Source: Dehalococcoidia bacterium UBA5760 (lineage in GTDB: Bacteria; Chloroflexota; Dehalococcoidia; Dehalococcoidales; UBA5760). Taken from it: DNA of 62,469 nt. The stretch spans positions 1 through 62,469 of the forward strand of contig DIFA01000013.1 in the NCBI GenBank assembly GCA_002418895.1, written 5' to 3'. Positions 8,384-15,800 of the stretch are shown here, one piece after another. Under the pieces are notes generated by a model. The model was not told where the DNA came from. It searched no databases and was given only the letters and a program-made list of their open reading frames with translations. Each line of letters begins with the position of its first letter. The stretch's first letter is position 1. The translations under genes were made by a program, and so were the position numbers.

Positions 8384-8595
8384 CCCCCCAGAAAGATAGC
8401 CAGCATCTATCCCTCTAACCTCTCATGCTCAATTACAGTATTGACAAATTCACAAAAGAGGATTAACTTTTAGCCATAGCCGATGGCGTAACCTGAAAAT
8501 AGAATGTCCGTTTAGAATAGCTGGTTCAAGCTCGATGAATGTTCTACTAGTGCTCAGGTGATCATGCGGCTGAAGTAACTTTAGGAGGTTACGAT
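8384..8595. other. Intergenic region before the nuclease-like gene
   Basis: No coding frame. A possible promoter is TTGACA at 8441-8446 with TAACTT 17 bp later, which would give a leader of about 120 nt before the gene at 8596. It separates the replication operon from the cargo genes. Confidence 0.4.
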
Positions 8596-9396
8596 ATGCC
8601 TAAGCAGACATTAGATAAAGCGGTCAAGAAAGCTCTGACCGATGCCCGCAAGATGATGGAGGACATCGCCAGAGCGGACGGTAATGAAGCTGAAACACGC
8701 CGACGCATAGAACGTATCTTTGGGTCTATTATGGGATACGATACCCTAAAGCATATCTCAAGGGAACACGCAGTCCACGGCGTAGGAGATACCGAGTATT
8801 GCGATTTCGCTATTCAGCTTAGCTGTGACAAGTCTGCAATACCCGAAATGCTCGTCGAGATAAAGAGAGTCGGCATAGACCTCGCACCAAAGCACCTTAA
8901 GCAAGCTGCATCTTACGCCATTAACAAAGGTTGTGAATGGGTGTTGCTGACTAACGGCAGGGAATGGAAGCTTTACCACATTTCTTTTGGGCAACCGCCT
9001 CAGCCAAAACTCATTGATTCCTGGAATATCATCGAGGATACGCCGGTAGCTCTAGCCCGGAAGTTCGATATCATCAGCTACAAGAGCCTCAATAAAAACT
9101 CTTTGAGGAGACTGTGGGAAAAGAGCAACGTTCTAACTCCATCCAACGTCCTTAAGACGATTCTGTCGGAGGAGTCGATCAGATTGTTCCAAAAGGGAAT
9201 AAAGAAAGCCACGGATGTAGCAGTATCCCCTGAAGATATTGTCGGGTCCATCCGTCATCTGATGAACGAAGCAGCCATTATTGAAATGGACAAAATCAAA
9301 ATATCCCTGCCTGAGAAGAAGAAGACGGCCAAACCGAAGGTCGCAAAGGTACAGGTACAGGAATCAGTAGCAAAGGTAGCGAGCGAGGGGGAATAG
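8596..9396 (+). CDS. HsdR N-terminal-like PD-(D/E)XK nuclease
   Basis: 266-residue protein resembling the N-terminal nuclease domain of type I restriction R subunits, standing alone without helicase, methylase or specificity subunits. The pattern is the family's: RRRIERIFGSIMGYD, then acidic Asp70 in DTEYCDFAI, and EMLVEIKRV giving Glu88 and Lys90, followed by AASYAINKGCEWVLLTNGREW. The C-terminal 100 residues contain a helical part and a Lys-rich tail (EKKKTAKPKVAK). A strong ribosome site (AGGAGG) precedes the ATG. It could be a solo defence nuclease or DNA-end processing enzyme; helicase-less relatives are widespread and uncharacterised. Confidence 0.78.
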   Translation: MPKQTLDKAVKKALTDARKMMEDIARADGNEAETRRRIERIFGSIMGYDTLKHISREHAVHGVGDTEYCDFAIQLSCDKSAIPEMLVEIKRVGIDLAPKHLKQAASYAINKGCEWVLLTNGREWKLYHISFGQPPQPKLIDSWNIIEDTPVALARKFDIISYKSLNKNSLRRLWEKSNVLTPSNVLKTILSEESIRLFQKGIKKATDVAVSPEDIVGSIRHLMNEAAIIEMDKIKISLPEKKKTAKPKVAKVQVQESVAKVASEGE

Positions 9397-9413
9397 CAAG
9401 CACGGGGTTTGAA

Positions 9414-10370
9414 GTGAAAAGGTGTTTGTCTGCCATCTTGATAACTGGCTGCCTTGCCAGTTTGACCTGGGCTGGTTGTAGTTCACCATCACCCTATGAG
9501 GAAGGACTGATTTGGTATAATGGGGTATGGGTGACAGTTGAGGAATATGAGCAGATTAAGAGCGGTGAACAATCCAGCATTATTGATGAACCCACCCCGA
9601 TAATAAATATTCCCCCTGTAAGTGAGACAGGAACCACTGACACTAATACGCAATCAAACTTTATTTATGATGATGGCGCAATCTGTGTCGGGGGAGACAA
9701 CAAACCCATTGAGTTAATAGATAACCCCGAAGCTAAGAACGTCACCTACGAGGAACTAATAGACTTCATTGTGACAGACCGCACTGATGAAAAGGTGTAT
9801 AGCTCATGGTATGTCTGTGCCGACTTTGCCGAGGACGTACATAACAATGCCGAGGCAGTAGGAATCAAAGCGGCTTGGGTAGGGTTGGATTTTGAGAATG
9901 ACCCCGTGGGACATGCCGTAAATGCTTTTGAGACAACTGACAAAGGTATTGTCTTTATAGACTGTACGGGGCAAAGTCTGAGTGATAGGATTTCCCAATA
10001 TCCTTTTGAGCCATGTGAGGAATGGGAGAGCGTAGCTTATGTTGAGATTGGTAAACCATACGGAGTAATACCTTTACACTATGGCCAGTCCCCATCTTAT
10101 GACTTCTATGAGCAATACACTGAGAAGTGTTATGAGTATAAGCAACTCCTGGATGACTATAATGAAGAAATTTCACGTTATAATCAAGAAATTAGAGGTA
10201 AAATCTATTACGAGGGCTCGCCAGAATTGGCCGAGATAGAAGCCTGGGAGGCGGAATTAGACGAGAAAAGCCGACAACTAGACGAATTTGGTGAAGACAT
10301 CGCTGACTGCTGGGCTGATTCTGATAGCATTGTTTCCGATATTACAATATTCTGGGAGAGTAATGGCTAA
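9414..10370 (+). CDS. Lipoprotein with transglutaminase-like domain
   Basis: 318 residues, start GTG. The N-terminus is a lipoprotein signal, most likely cleaved before Cys22 (SLTWAGC); an earlier ITGC at 10-13 would leave too short a signal. After a Ser/Thr-rich linker, residues 105-190 look like a transglutaminase-like fold with a possible catalytic triad: Cys135 in WYVCADFAEDV, His167 in VGHAVNAF, Asp182 in VFIDCTG. The C-terminal 90 residues are helical and charged (EEISRYNQEIRGK). It would be anchored outside the cell membrane and act as a cysteine protease, amidase or cross-linking enzyme. Eighteen bases separate it from the nuclease gene. Confidence 0.75.
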   Translation: MKRCLSAILITGCLASLTWAGCSSPSPYEEGLIWYNGVWVTVEEYEQIKSGEQSSIIDEPTPIINIPPVSETGTTDTNTQSNFIYDDGAICVGGDNKPIELIDNPEAKNVTYEELIDFIVTDRTDEKVYSSWYVCADFAEDVHNNAEAVGIKAAWVGLDFENDPVGHAVNAFETTDKGIVFIDCTGQSLSDRISQYPFEPCEEWESVAYVEIGKPYGVIPLHYGQSPSYDFYEQYTEKCYEYKQLLDDYNEEISRYNQEIRGKIYYEGSPELAEIEAWEAELDEKSRQLDEFGEDIADCWADSDSIVSDITIFWESNG

Positions 10371-10483
10371 GATATTCTATTGGCCATGAATTTCAAATCT
10401 TTACGGTATCAATGGCCGAAAAACCAAAACACTTGACCTCAAATCTAAGAAGAAGAACGATAGGAGATTGAAGTGAAGTAGCT

Positions 10484-11119
10484 ATGCATCGAACGGCTGA
10501 TTTTACTCCTGACAACTATGAAACGTTAACTCAAAATTTCCGCCTAAGAATAGCTCAGTTTGCACAGACTCTTGAGCAAGAGCATAGCGGCATTACAATG
10601 ACTCCTCGTAGCAAACTCATTGCTCTACATGAATACATTCTATGTCTCCTTCACCTTATTGACCGGACTGCCTATGAACTACATCTGGTGGGCAACATCA
10701 GAGGAGACTTACGCAATTATCTAATACGCGATTTACTTGAAGACCAAATACTACCCATGCGATTATCCAAGAAATTGTGTGATGATGGGTATCATCCAAA
10801 TTTTGCTTCTTTAGGGCTAACCCCCCAAACGGGAGCTGAAGTACTATTGCCCTTTTGGCGTAGTGAGGTCAACAATGCAGATAAGTATTATGCTTCCTCT
10901 ATCGAGATGGTCGGCAAATTCCCTGAAGATGAACGAGGTTTGTTGAATAAGTTGTGTATTAGAATTGCCAACAGCGTCAGATTTGAAGGTGGGACATGGA
11001 ATATTCTCAATGATGTATTCATATTAGACGTGGCCGTGAATGTTACATTTGATGATAATCTGTCACGGTCAGATAGCCAAGCTTTCCATGCCTTAAGTGA
11101 AAATCAGGGGACTTATTAA
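10484..11119 (+). CDS. Unknown 211-aa cargo protein
   Basis: I do not recognise it. Soluble, mixed helical, with no signal peptide, zinc site or nucleotide motif. It begins MHRTADFTPDNYETLTQNFR and contains the helix LHEYILCLLHLIDRTAYELH. An AGGAG lies about 20 bases upstream of the ATG, further than ideal. It is in the same direction as the lipoprotein gene, 113 bp downstream, and is AT-rich like the rest of the element. Confidence 0.65.
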   Translation: MHRTADFTPDNYETLTQNFRLRIAQFAQTLEQEHSGITMTPRSKLIALHEYILCLLHLIDRTAYELHLVGNIRGDLRNYLIRDLLEDQILPMRLSKKLCDDGYHPNFASLGLTPQTGAEVLLPFWRSEVNNADKYYASSIEMVGKFPEDERGLLNKLCIRIANSVRFEGGTWNILNDVFILDVAVNVTFDDNLSRSDSQAFHALSENQGTY

Positions 11120-11166
11120 CTACGCCTAGATTCAATTACTGGTTTCTAATTCCTGGTTGAAGAAGT

Positions 11167-11235
11167 TCCGTTTACCATTACCGGATCACGCTCAAACTGA
11201 AGCTAAGAAATTGGCGTTAATTTGGCGTTATTTTT
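11167..11235. repeat. Diverged internal copy of the right-arm region
   Basis: GTTTACC, then ACC, TCACGCTCAAAC and a tandem TTGGCGTTAA/TTTGGCGTTA follow one another here with nearly the same spacing as the GTTTACC, ACC, TCACGCTCAAAC and tandem TTTGCTAATA at 11571-11632. Sequence between the shared blocks has diverged. It looks like a second or older arm set. Confidence 0.55.
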
Positions 11236-11242
11236 CTGGACA

Positions 11243-11479
11243 CTACTGCTCTGGTAATATAGGTTTGCCACACCAGGCACAGATAAATCCTGAAGGCGGG
11301 TCACCGTCTATAACTTCACCAGACCATGGTTCTACGTTAGTCGGTAGCTTACCGAAAGCGGACTCAAGCATGGCGTGCTCGCGGGCATTCTTGGTGGCGT
11401 GGCAGTCAGCGTGAAAATAGCTAACCTCTCCCCCTTCACCTGAGAAGTATAACCCTGACGTGTATTTGACGTATTTCAT
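11243..11479 (-). CDS. Small Cys-rich protein of unknown function
   Basis: 78 residues. Four Cys/His-type ligands are visible: FHADCHAT in the middle and FICAWCGKPI near the end, suggesting a small zinc ribbon. The ATG is preceded by AAAAAGG. It is the only cargo gene facing left, lies between the two arm-like repeats, and could be a late arrival. Coding is plausible but not certain. Confidence 0.5.
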   Translation of the reverse strand: MKYVKYTSGLYFSGEGGEVSYFHADCHATKNAREHAMLESAFGKLPTNVEPWSGEVIDGDPPSGFICAWCGKPILPEQ

Positions 11480-11610
11480 ACTAGCCTTTTTCTATTCATC
11501 CCCATGTTATGCATAACATAAGCCAACTAGCGGTCACTGTCAATGTTCCTTTTATGGTGTATTAATATTCTGTTTACCGTCACCGTCTCACGCTCAAACC
11601 ATAGCTAGCT

Positions 11611-11632
11611 TTTTGCTAATAATTTGCTAATA
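11611..11632. repeat. Integrase arm-type repeat, right
   Basis: Exact copy, in the same orientation, of the 22 bp at 1970-1991, with its tandem TTTGCTAATA unit. It lies 116 bp inside attR; the left copy lies 55 bp inside attL. Confidence 0.75.
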
Positions 11633-11748
11633 GACTGGTTACAACACAACGCAACTAACTGGTATTTTACGCACAAAACAGCTTATGAGGTATTGATACA
11701 ATAGTTCTAATTTGAACGTAAAATGACCCGTTAGGACAGTGGCACACA

Positions 11749-11795
11749 GACTCTTAATCAGCAGGTTAGAGGTTCGATTCCTCTGCGGCTCACCA
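11749..11795 (+). repeat. attR, 47-bp repeat copy 2 (3' tRNA-Lys fragment)
   Basis: Exact copy of tRNA-Lys positions 1868-1914: anticodon loop, T arm, acceptor 3' strand and CCA. No 5' half precedes it, so it is not a tRNA gene. It marks the right junction with the chromosome. Confidence 0.95.
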
Positions 11796-11883
11796 AAGGT
11801 CTCCTCGGCTTTTTGCATGCCAGCTGATAATAAGGTATCCTCGATGTACCGACTTCTATAATGAACACTCTTATTTAAACAAC

Positions 11884-11923
11884 ATTCCCCGTATCCCTAC
11901 TCTGCAATAGAAATACGGGGAAT
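11884..11923 (-). terminator. Intrinsic terminator of the SDR gene
   Basis: Perfect 11-bp inverted repeat ATTCCCCGTAT/ATACGGGGAAT with an 18-nt loop, starting 23 bp past the stop of the dehydrogenase. On the minus strand it is followed by a T-rich stretch (GTTGTTTAAA). Confidence 0.7.
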
Positions 11924-11946
11924 CTGCTTGTCTTATGCCGCCCGGT

Positions 11947-12726
11947 TTATCTTGATATGTAGCCCCCGTCGGCAACGAATTCCGAGCCGGTAATCCAATT
12001 GGACTCGTCGGAAGCAAGAAACAGGCTGACGTAAGCGATGTCAGCCGGTTTACCGATATGCCCGATCGGGTGCATCTTACCCACTTTTTCGAAGTACTGT
12101 GCCGGCGTCATTCCCGAGTCCTGGGCCTCTTTTTCGGTAAGCTCGGTATGGATGTAGCCGGGGTGTACCGAATTGACCCGGATATTGTATCCTGCCTCAG
12201 CACAGGAAAGCGCTATCGCCTTGGTAAACGACCTAACCGCTCCTTTCGAAGCGCAGTAGGCAGGCAACTCCGCTTCACCCACCATGGCATCGATGGACGA
12301 GATATTCACTATCGAGCACGGTTCCCCGTTCTTCTTCATAACCTCAATGCCGTATTTGCAGCCTAAGAACACCCCGGTCGCATTGATATTCATTATCCAG
12401 TTCCATTCATCGAGGGAGGTCTCTTCTATCGTTTTCGCCAGTGAAACGCCGGCATTGTTCACCAGAATGTTAAGCTTGCCATATTTTTTGATCACCTCAC
12501 CGAGCACCTTTTTCCAGTCATCCTCGCTGGTGGTATCGAGTCGAAGAAAGATGGCCTCCCCACCCTGCTTTTTGATATTCTCCGCCAGCGCCGTTCCCTC
12601 ATCTACTTTCTTCCTGGTAGTAACTATTACCTTAGCCCCCTCCTTAGCAAACAGCTCGACGTGTCCTCTCCCGATGCCTGCAGCCCCTCCGGTTATTAGG
12701 ACAACCTTACCATCCAGTCTTCCCAT
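11947..12726 (-). CDS. Short-chain dehydrogenase/reductase
   Basis: 259-residue classical SDR, NAD(P)-dependent. Rossmann motif TGGAAGIG at 12-19, NNAG at 90-93, structural Asn115, catalytic Ser143 or Ser144 (NISSIDAM), Tyr157 and Lys161 (YCASK), and the usual C-terminal VNSVHPGYI and GSEFVADGGY. A basic stretch after the second strand (TTRKK) suggests NADPH preference, which is weak evidence. The substrate cannot be told; relatives include FabG-like ketoreductases and secondary alcohol dehydrogenases. It is monocistronic, with its own terminator, divergent from the PfkB-family kinase. The ATG follows a GGAGG 12 bases upstream. Confidence 0.92.
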   Translation of the reverse strand: MGRLDGKVVLITGGAAGIGRGHVELFAKEGAKVIVTTRKKVDEGTALAENIKKQGGEAIFLRLDTTSEDDWKKVLGEVIKKYGKLNILVNNAGVSLAKTIEETSLDEWNWIMNINATGVFLGCKYGIEVMKKNGEPCSIVNISSIDAMVGEAELPAYCASKGAVRSFTKAIALSCAEAGYNIRVNSVHPGYIHTELTEKEAQDSGMTPAQYFEKVGKMHPIGHIGKPADIAYVSLFLASDESNWITGSEFVADGGYISR

Positions 12727-12941
12727 TTCCTTGCTCTACCTCCGTGCTATTATTTTTTAACCGATAGATTCGAGAGCGCATAACCCTCGGCCGACCCCTC
12801 TGATACAGACACCTTAAACTGTCTTCTGATGCGTCAGGTGTCCTCGGAGGGTATCCGAATATGCCTCACAGTCAGGTTATAGCCCATTTTGATAACGATG
12901 TCAATAGTAAAAATGCCCTAATGCAAGCCGGAAAACAGGTG

Positions 12942-12970
12942 TTGCAAAGGTATGCGGGGAAGGTTAGAAT
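12942..12970 (+). promoter_or_regulatory. Promoter of the PfkB-family kinase, giving a leaderless mRNA
   Basis: TTGCAA at 12942-12947, 17-bp spacer, TAGAAT at 12965-12970. The expected transcript start (about 12977) is within two or three bases of the ATG at 12979, and no ribosome site precedes that ATG. Confidence 0.6.
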
Positions 12971-12978
12971 AGAAATCA

Positions 12979-13905
12979 ATGAGTATCATTGTTTCCGGCT
13001 CTTTAGCCTACGACAGGATCATGGACTTCCCGGAGTACTTCGCCGACCACATCCTTCCCGATAAACTGCACGTTCTGAACGTTTCTTTTACCGTGAATGG
13101 TATGGTCGAGAGGCTCGGCGGTACCGCAGGCAACATTGCCTACGCCCTTTCTCTATTGGGAGAAAGGGCAATAATTCTGGCTACCGTCGGCCGCGATTAC
13201 CAGAGATACTTCGAATGGCTGGCGGCAAAGAACATCGCCTGCGACGGCATCCGGATTATCGAAGATGAGTTCACCGCCAGTGCCTACATTACCACCGACC
13301 GGGCCGATAACCAGATTACCGGCTTTAACCCCGGTGCCATGAAACACCCTTCCTGCTTTGATTTTGACAGGATTAACCCCGGAGACAGCATCGTCATTAT
13401 CGCTCCGGGTAATCTCGAGGATATGATGAATTACCCGCGAAACTGTAAGTCGAGAGGAATCGACTATATTTTCGACCCCGGTCAATCGTTACCGATGTGG
13501 AATAGGAAAGAGCTCATTGAGTGTATAGACGGCTCAAGGATACTGATATCCAATGATTACGAACTGGAACTGATTTTTAACAAGACCGGCCTTGAGAGAA
13601 AAACGCTGCTCAAGAAGGTCAGAACTGTTATTACCACACTGGGTGAAATGGGCTCCCGGGTCTGTACTGGAGACAGTGAGATTAACATCCCTGCCGCTAA
13701 AGCAAAGGAGGTTTTGGATCCGACCGGTGCCGGCGATGCCTACCGGGCCGGTCTGATTAAAGGATTGATTGAAGGCAGGAGCATCGAACAATGCGCTAGA
13801 ATGGGAGGGGTCTGCGCCTCCTTCGCCGTGGAGTACTACGGCACTCAGGAGTACCACTTCAGCCGGCAGGAATTCGAGGAGAGGCTCGAGCAATACCCCG
13901 GCTAG
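12979..13905 (+). CDS. PfkB-family sugar/nucleoside kinase
   Basis: 308-residue ribokinase-fold kinase that phosphorylates a sugar or nucleoside with ATP. The first PfkB signature is GGTAGNIAYALSLLG (47-61); the second is DPTGAGDAYRAG (247-258) with catalytic base Asp253. The lid region (residues 10-40) resembles adenosine/inosine-type kinases more than fructokinases, so a nucleoside or ribose substrate is possible but unproven. It has no ribosome site and a promoter -10 eight bases before the ATG, so it is probably translated from a leaderless mRNA. It sits 205 bp upstream of nusA, separated from it by that gene's promoter and leader terminator. Confidence 0.9.
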   Translation: MSIIVSGSLAYDRIMDFPEYFADHILPDKLHVLNVSFTVNGMVERLGGTAGNIAYALSLLGERAIILATVGRDYQRYFEWLAAKNIACDGIRIIEDEFTASAYITTDRADNQITGFNPGAMKHPSCFDFDRINPGDSIVIIAPGNLEDMMNYPRNCKSRGIDYIFDPGQSLPMWNRKELIECIDGSRILISNDYELELIFNKTGLERKTLLKKVRTVITTLGEMGSRVCTGDSEINIPAAKAKEVLDPTGAGDAYRAGLIKGLIEGRSIEQCARMGGVCASFAVEYYGTQEYHFSRQEFEERLEQYPG

Positions 13906-13991
13906 CACCACGCGTTACTACCTGAACATCAGCCCGTCCTGGCCGACCGGCAGCAGAGAACCGTATGTCATTTGGGAAGAGGGTTGTGTTA

Positions 13992-14021
13992 TTGCACACC
14001 AAAAGCTGATTATGCTATAAT
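13992..14021 (+). promoter_or_regulatory. Promoter of the nusA operon
   Basis: TTGCAC at 13992-13997, 18-bp spacer, perfect TATAAT at 14016-14021. Transcription should start near 14028, about 20 nt before the leader hairpin. Confidence 0.75.
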
Positions 14022-14046
14022 CCTGTCAGGTGAAGAATGAGTTGCG

Positions 14047-14071
14047 AAGTGGGTTTGAATCCCACTTTTTT
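14047..14071 (+). terminator. Leader terminator/attenuator upstream of nusA
   Basis: AAGTGGG, loop TTTGAAT, CCCACTT, then a run of Ts (stem 14047-14053 and 14061-14067, Ts to 14071). It lies between the nusA promoter and the nusA start, so it can stop transcripts before the operon. It would also end read-through from the kinase gene. Confidence 0.8.
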
Positions 14072-14110
14072 GTTCTATAGGGATAACAAATTGGGGGGCT
14101 TTAGCTAAAG

Positions 14111-15529
14111 ATGAAAAGCGACTTTGTGCTCGCCATTACGCAGCTCTCAGCCGAGAAGAACCTTCCTCAGGAGGTAGTCATCAAGGCAGTCGAGACAGCC
14201 CTGGTGTCAGCCTACAAGAAGGACAGCTTTGCCGCCAATCAGAATATCTCGGTCAAGATTAATCCCAATACTGGCGCGGTGCAGGTATGGGCTGAGAAGA
14301 CCGTGGTCGAGCAGCCGTCGGATCACCGCCGTGAGATATCACTGGACAAGGCGAAGGAGATCAAGCCGGATATTAAGCTGGGCGACACTATCGAGGTTGA
14401 GGATACCCCTCACAATGCCGGGCGTATTGCCGCTCAAACAGCCAAACAGGTTATCCTGCAGCGACTTCATGAAGCGGAGCACAACGCCATATTCGAGGAA
14501 TACGCTGATAAGGAAGGGGACATTATCACCGGGGTAGTACGGCGTATTGAGCCCAAGCAGGTTTCCATTGATCTGGGCAGGACGGAGGCAGTACTACCGG
14601 CGGTCGAGCAGATGCATAACGAGAGGTACCGGCTGGGGCAGAGAATCAGGGTCTATCTCCTGGAAGTAGCCCAGACCCCTAGAGGGCCCCTGGTGATAGT
14701 ATCACGTTCTCACCCGAATCTATTGCGGCGTCTTTTTGAATTAGAGGTCCCCGAAATCAGCAACGGCGCAGTCGAGTTGGTATCGGTAGCACGCGAAGCC
14801 GGCTACCGGAGCAAGGTAGCGGTAGCCGCCCGTCAGGAAGGTATTGACCCGGTCGGCTGCTGTGTCGGACTACGCGGTATTCGGATACAGAATATCGTTA
14901 ATGAGCTAAATGGAGAAAAGATAGACGTCGTCATGTGGAGCATGGATGCCCCTGCTTATATCGCCAGTGCTCTCAGTCCCGCCAAGGTACTAAGTGTTGA
15001 GGTAAATGGAGATGCGGCTACTGCGATTGTTCCTGACGGCCAGCTCTCATTAGCTATCGGCAGAGAAGGGCAAAACGTCAGACTGGCTGCCAAACTCACC
15101 GGATTGCGTATCGATATCAAGAGCGCTTCAGAAGCGGAGGCAGAAGCACAGGCCAAGCCGCTACCAGCCGAGGCGGAGGAAGCAGCCACGGCTGGCGAGG
15201 AGATTAGCGGCGAAATACCGGCTATTGAGGAGCCATCTCGGATAGATGTCGAAGAGGCAGGGGAAGAAGAGGTCGGTATACCACTGGAACTGATGAGTAC
15301 CGCAATCCCCTCGCCCACTGCCCAGCCCAAGATAGCCGTGGAGAAAACCCGGATTCGATTTGCCGAAGAGATTGCAATTCCACAGCCGGTTAAACCCGGG
15401 GCCAAATTAAAGAAGAAAAAGAAAAAGGGTGTTTCCGGCAAGGAAAGCGCCGAGGATGGCATCAAAATCAAGAAACTGCGCCGGATGCCGGGGGCCATAG
15501 AGATTGATGGTGATGACGAAGAGTATTAG
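14111..15529 (+). CDS. nusA: Transcription termination/antitermination factor NusA
   Basis: 472 residues. It binds RNA polymerase and RNA and modulates pausing and termination. RNAP-binding N-terminal domain (1-125, VIKAVETALVSAYKK), S1 domain (about 133-200, GDIITGVVRRIEPKQVSIDL), KH1 (CVGLRGIRIQNIVNELNGEK) and KH2 (IGREGQNVRLAAKL near 317). The last 120 residues are a low-complexity tail: an acidic Glu/Ala-rich part then a run of lysines (KLKKKKKKG), longer than in E. coli-independent short NusA forms and without clear AR domains. No rimP precedes it, unlike the usual order. A promoter and an intrinsic terminator lie in its leader, suggesting autoregulation by NusA-enhanced termination. It overlaps the next gene by 17 bp. 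Confidence 0.97.
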   Translation: MKSDFVLAITQLSAEKNLPQEVVIKAVETALVSAYKKDSFAANQNISVKINPNTGAVQVWAEKTVVEQPSDHRREISLDKAKEIKPDIKLGDTIEVEDTPHNAGRIAAQTAKQVILQRLHEAEHNAIFEEYADKEGDIITGVVRRIEPKQVSIDLGRTEAVLPAVEQMHNERYRLGQRIRVYLLEVAQTPRGPLVIVSRSHPNLLRRLFELEVPEISNGAVELVSVAREAGYRSKVAVAARQEGIDPVGCCVGLRGIRIQNIVNELNGEKIDVVMWSMDAPAYIASALSPAKVLSVEVNGDAATAIVPDGQLSLAIGREGQNVRLAAKLTGLRIDIKSASEAEAEAQAKPLPAEAEEAATAGEEISGEIPAIEEPSRIDVEEAGEEEVGIPLELMSTAIPSPTAQPKIAVEKTRIRFAEEIAIPQPVKPGAKLKKKKKKGVSGKESAEDGIKIKKLRRMPGAIEIDGDDEEY

Positions 15530-15797
15530 TCGGCGTATACCGCAACGCACATGCGTGGCCTGCCGTCAGGTCAAACCGAAGCGTGAGCTGACCCGGTTGG
15601 TCTGTGTTTCCGACGGGGTCATCGAGGTTGATACCAGTGGCAGGAAACCGGGGCGCGGCGCTTATTTATGCCGTAATATCGAGTGTTGGAAAGCCGGGGT
15701 AATGAGTAATCGGCTGGACTATACTCTACGAGCCACTATTACCAGGGAAAATCGGGAACGGCTTATGAATTATAGCAAAGACCTTGCGGGAGAATAG
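15513..15797 (+). CDS. rnpM: YlxR/RnpM RNA-binding protein (DUF448)
   Basis: 94 residues from the ATG at 15513 (in-frame TTG and ATG lie at 15504 and 15507). Family signatures RTCVACRQVKPKRELTRLV and GRKPGRGAYLC are present. YlxR proteins are small nucleic-acid binders; the B. subtilis member was renamed RnpM as an RNase P modulator. Its place between nusA and infB is the conserved one. The start lies inside nusA, implying translational coupling. Confidence 0.92.
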   Translation: MTKSISRRIPQRTCVACRQVKPKRELTRLVCVSDGVIEVDTSGRKPGRGAYLCRNIECWKAGVMSNRLDYTLRATITRENRERLMNYSKDLAGE

Positions 15798-15800
15798 CCT

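Larger units (their letters stand above)
1868..11795. mobile_element. Integrative element in tRNA-Lys (~9.9 kb)
   Basis: Bounded by a perfect 47-bp direct repeat (1868-1914 and 11749-11795) derived from the 3' part of tRNA-Lys. The integrase gene lies next to the left repeat and reads toward it. Contents: integrase, 504-aa unknown, Xre, Xis-like, primase-helicase, zinc/HTH protein, two phage/plasmid-type unknowns, nuclease-like, lipoprotein, two unknowns. No capsid, portal, relaxase or type IV secretion genes are visible, so it is probably a satellite-like or mobilisable element with its own replication initiator. The DNA is clearly more AT-rich than the flanking core genes. Confidence 0.93.

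Noticed and set aside
12284..12760. 158-aa plus-strand frame
   Set aside because: Antisense to the SDR gene, whose Rossmann and catalytic motifs are all on the minus strand.
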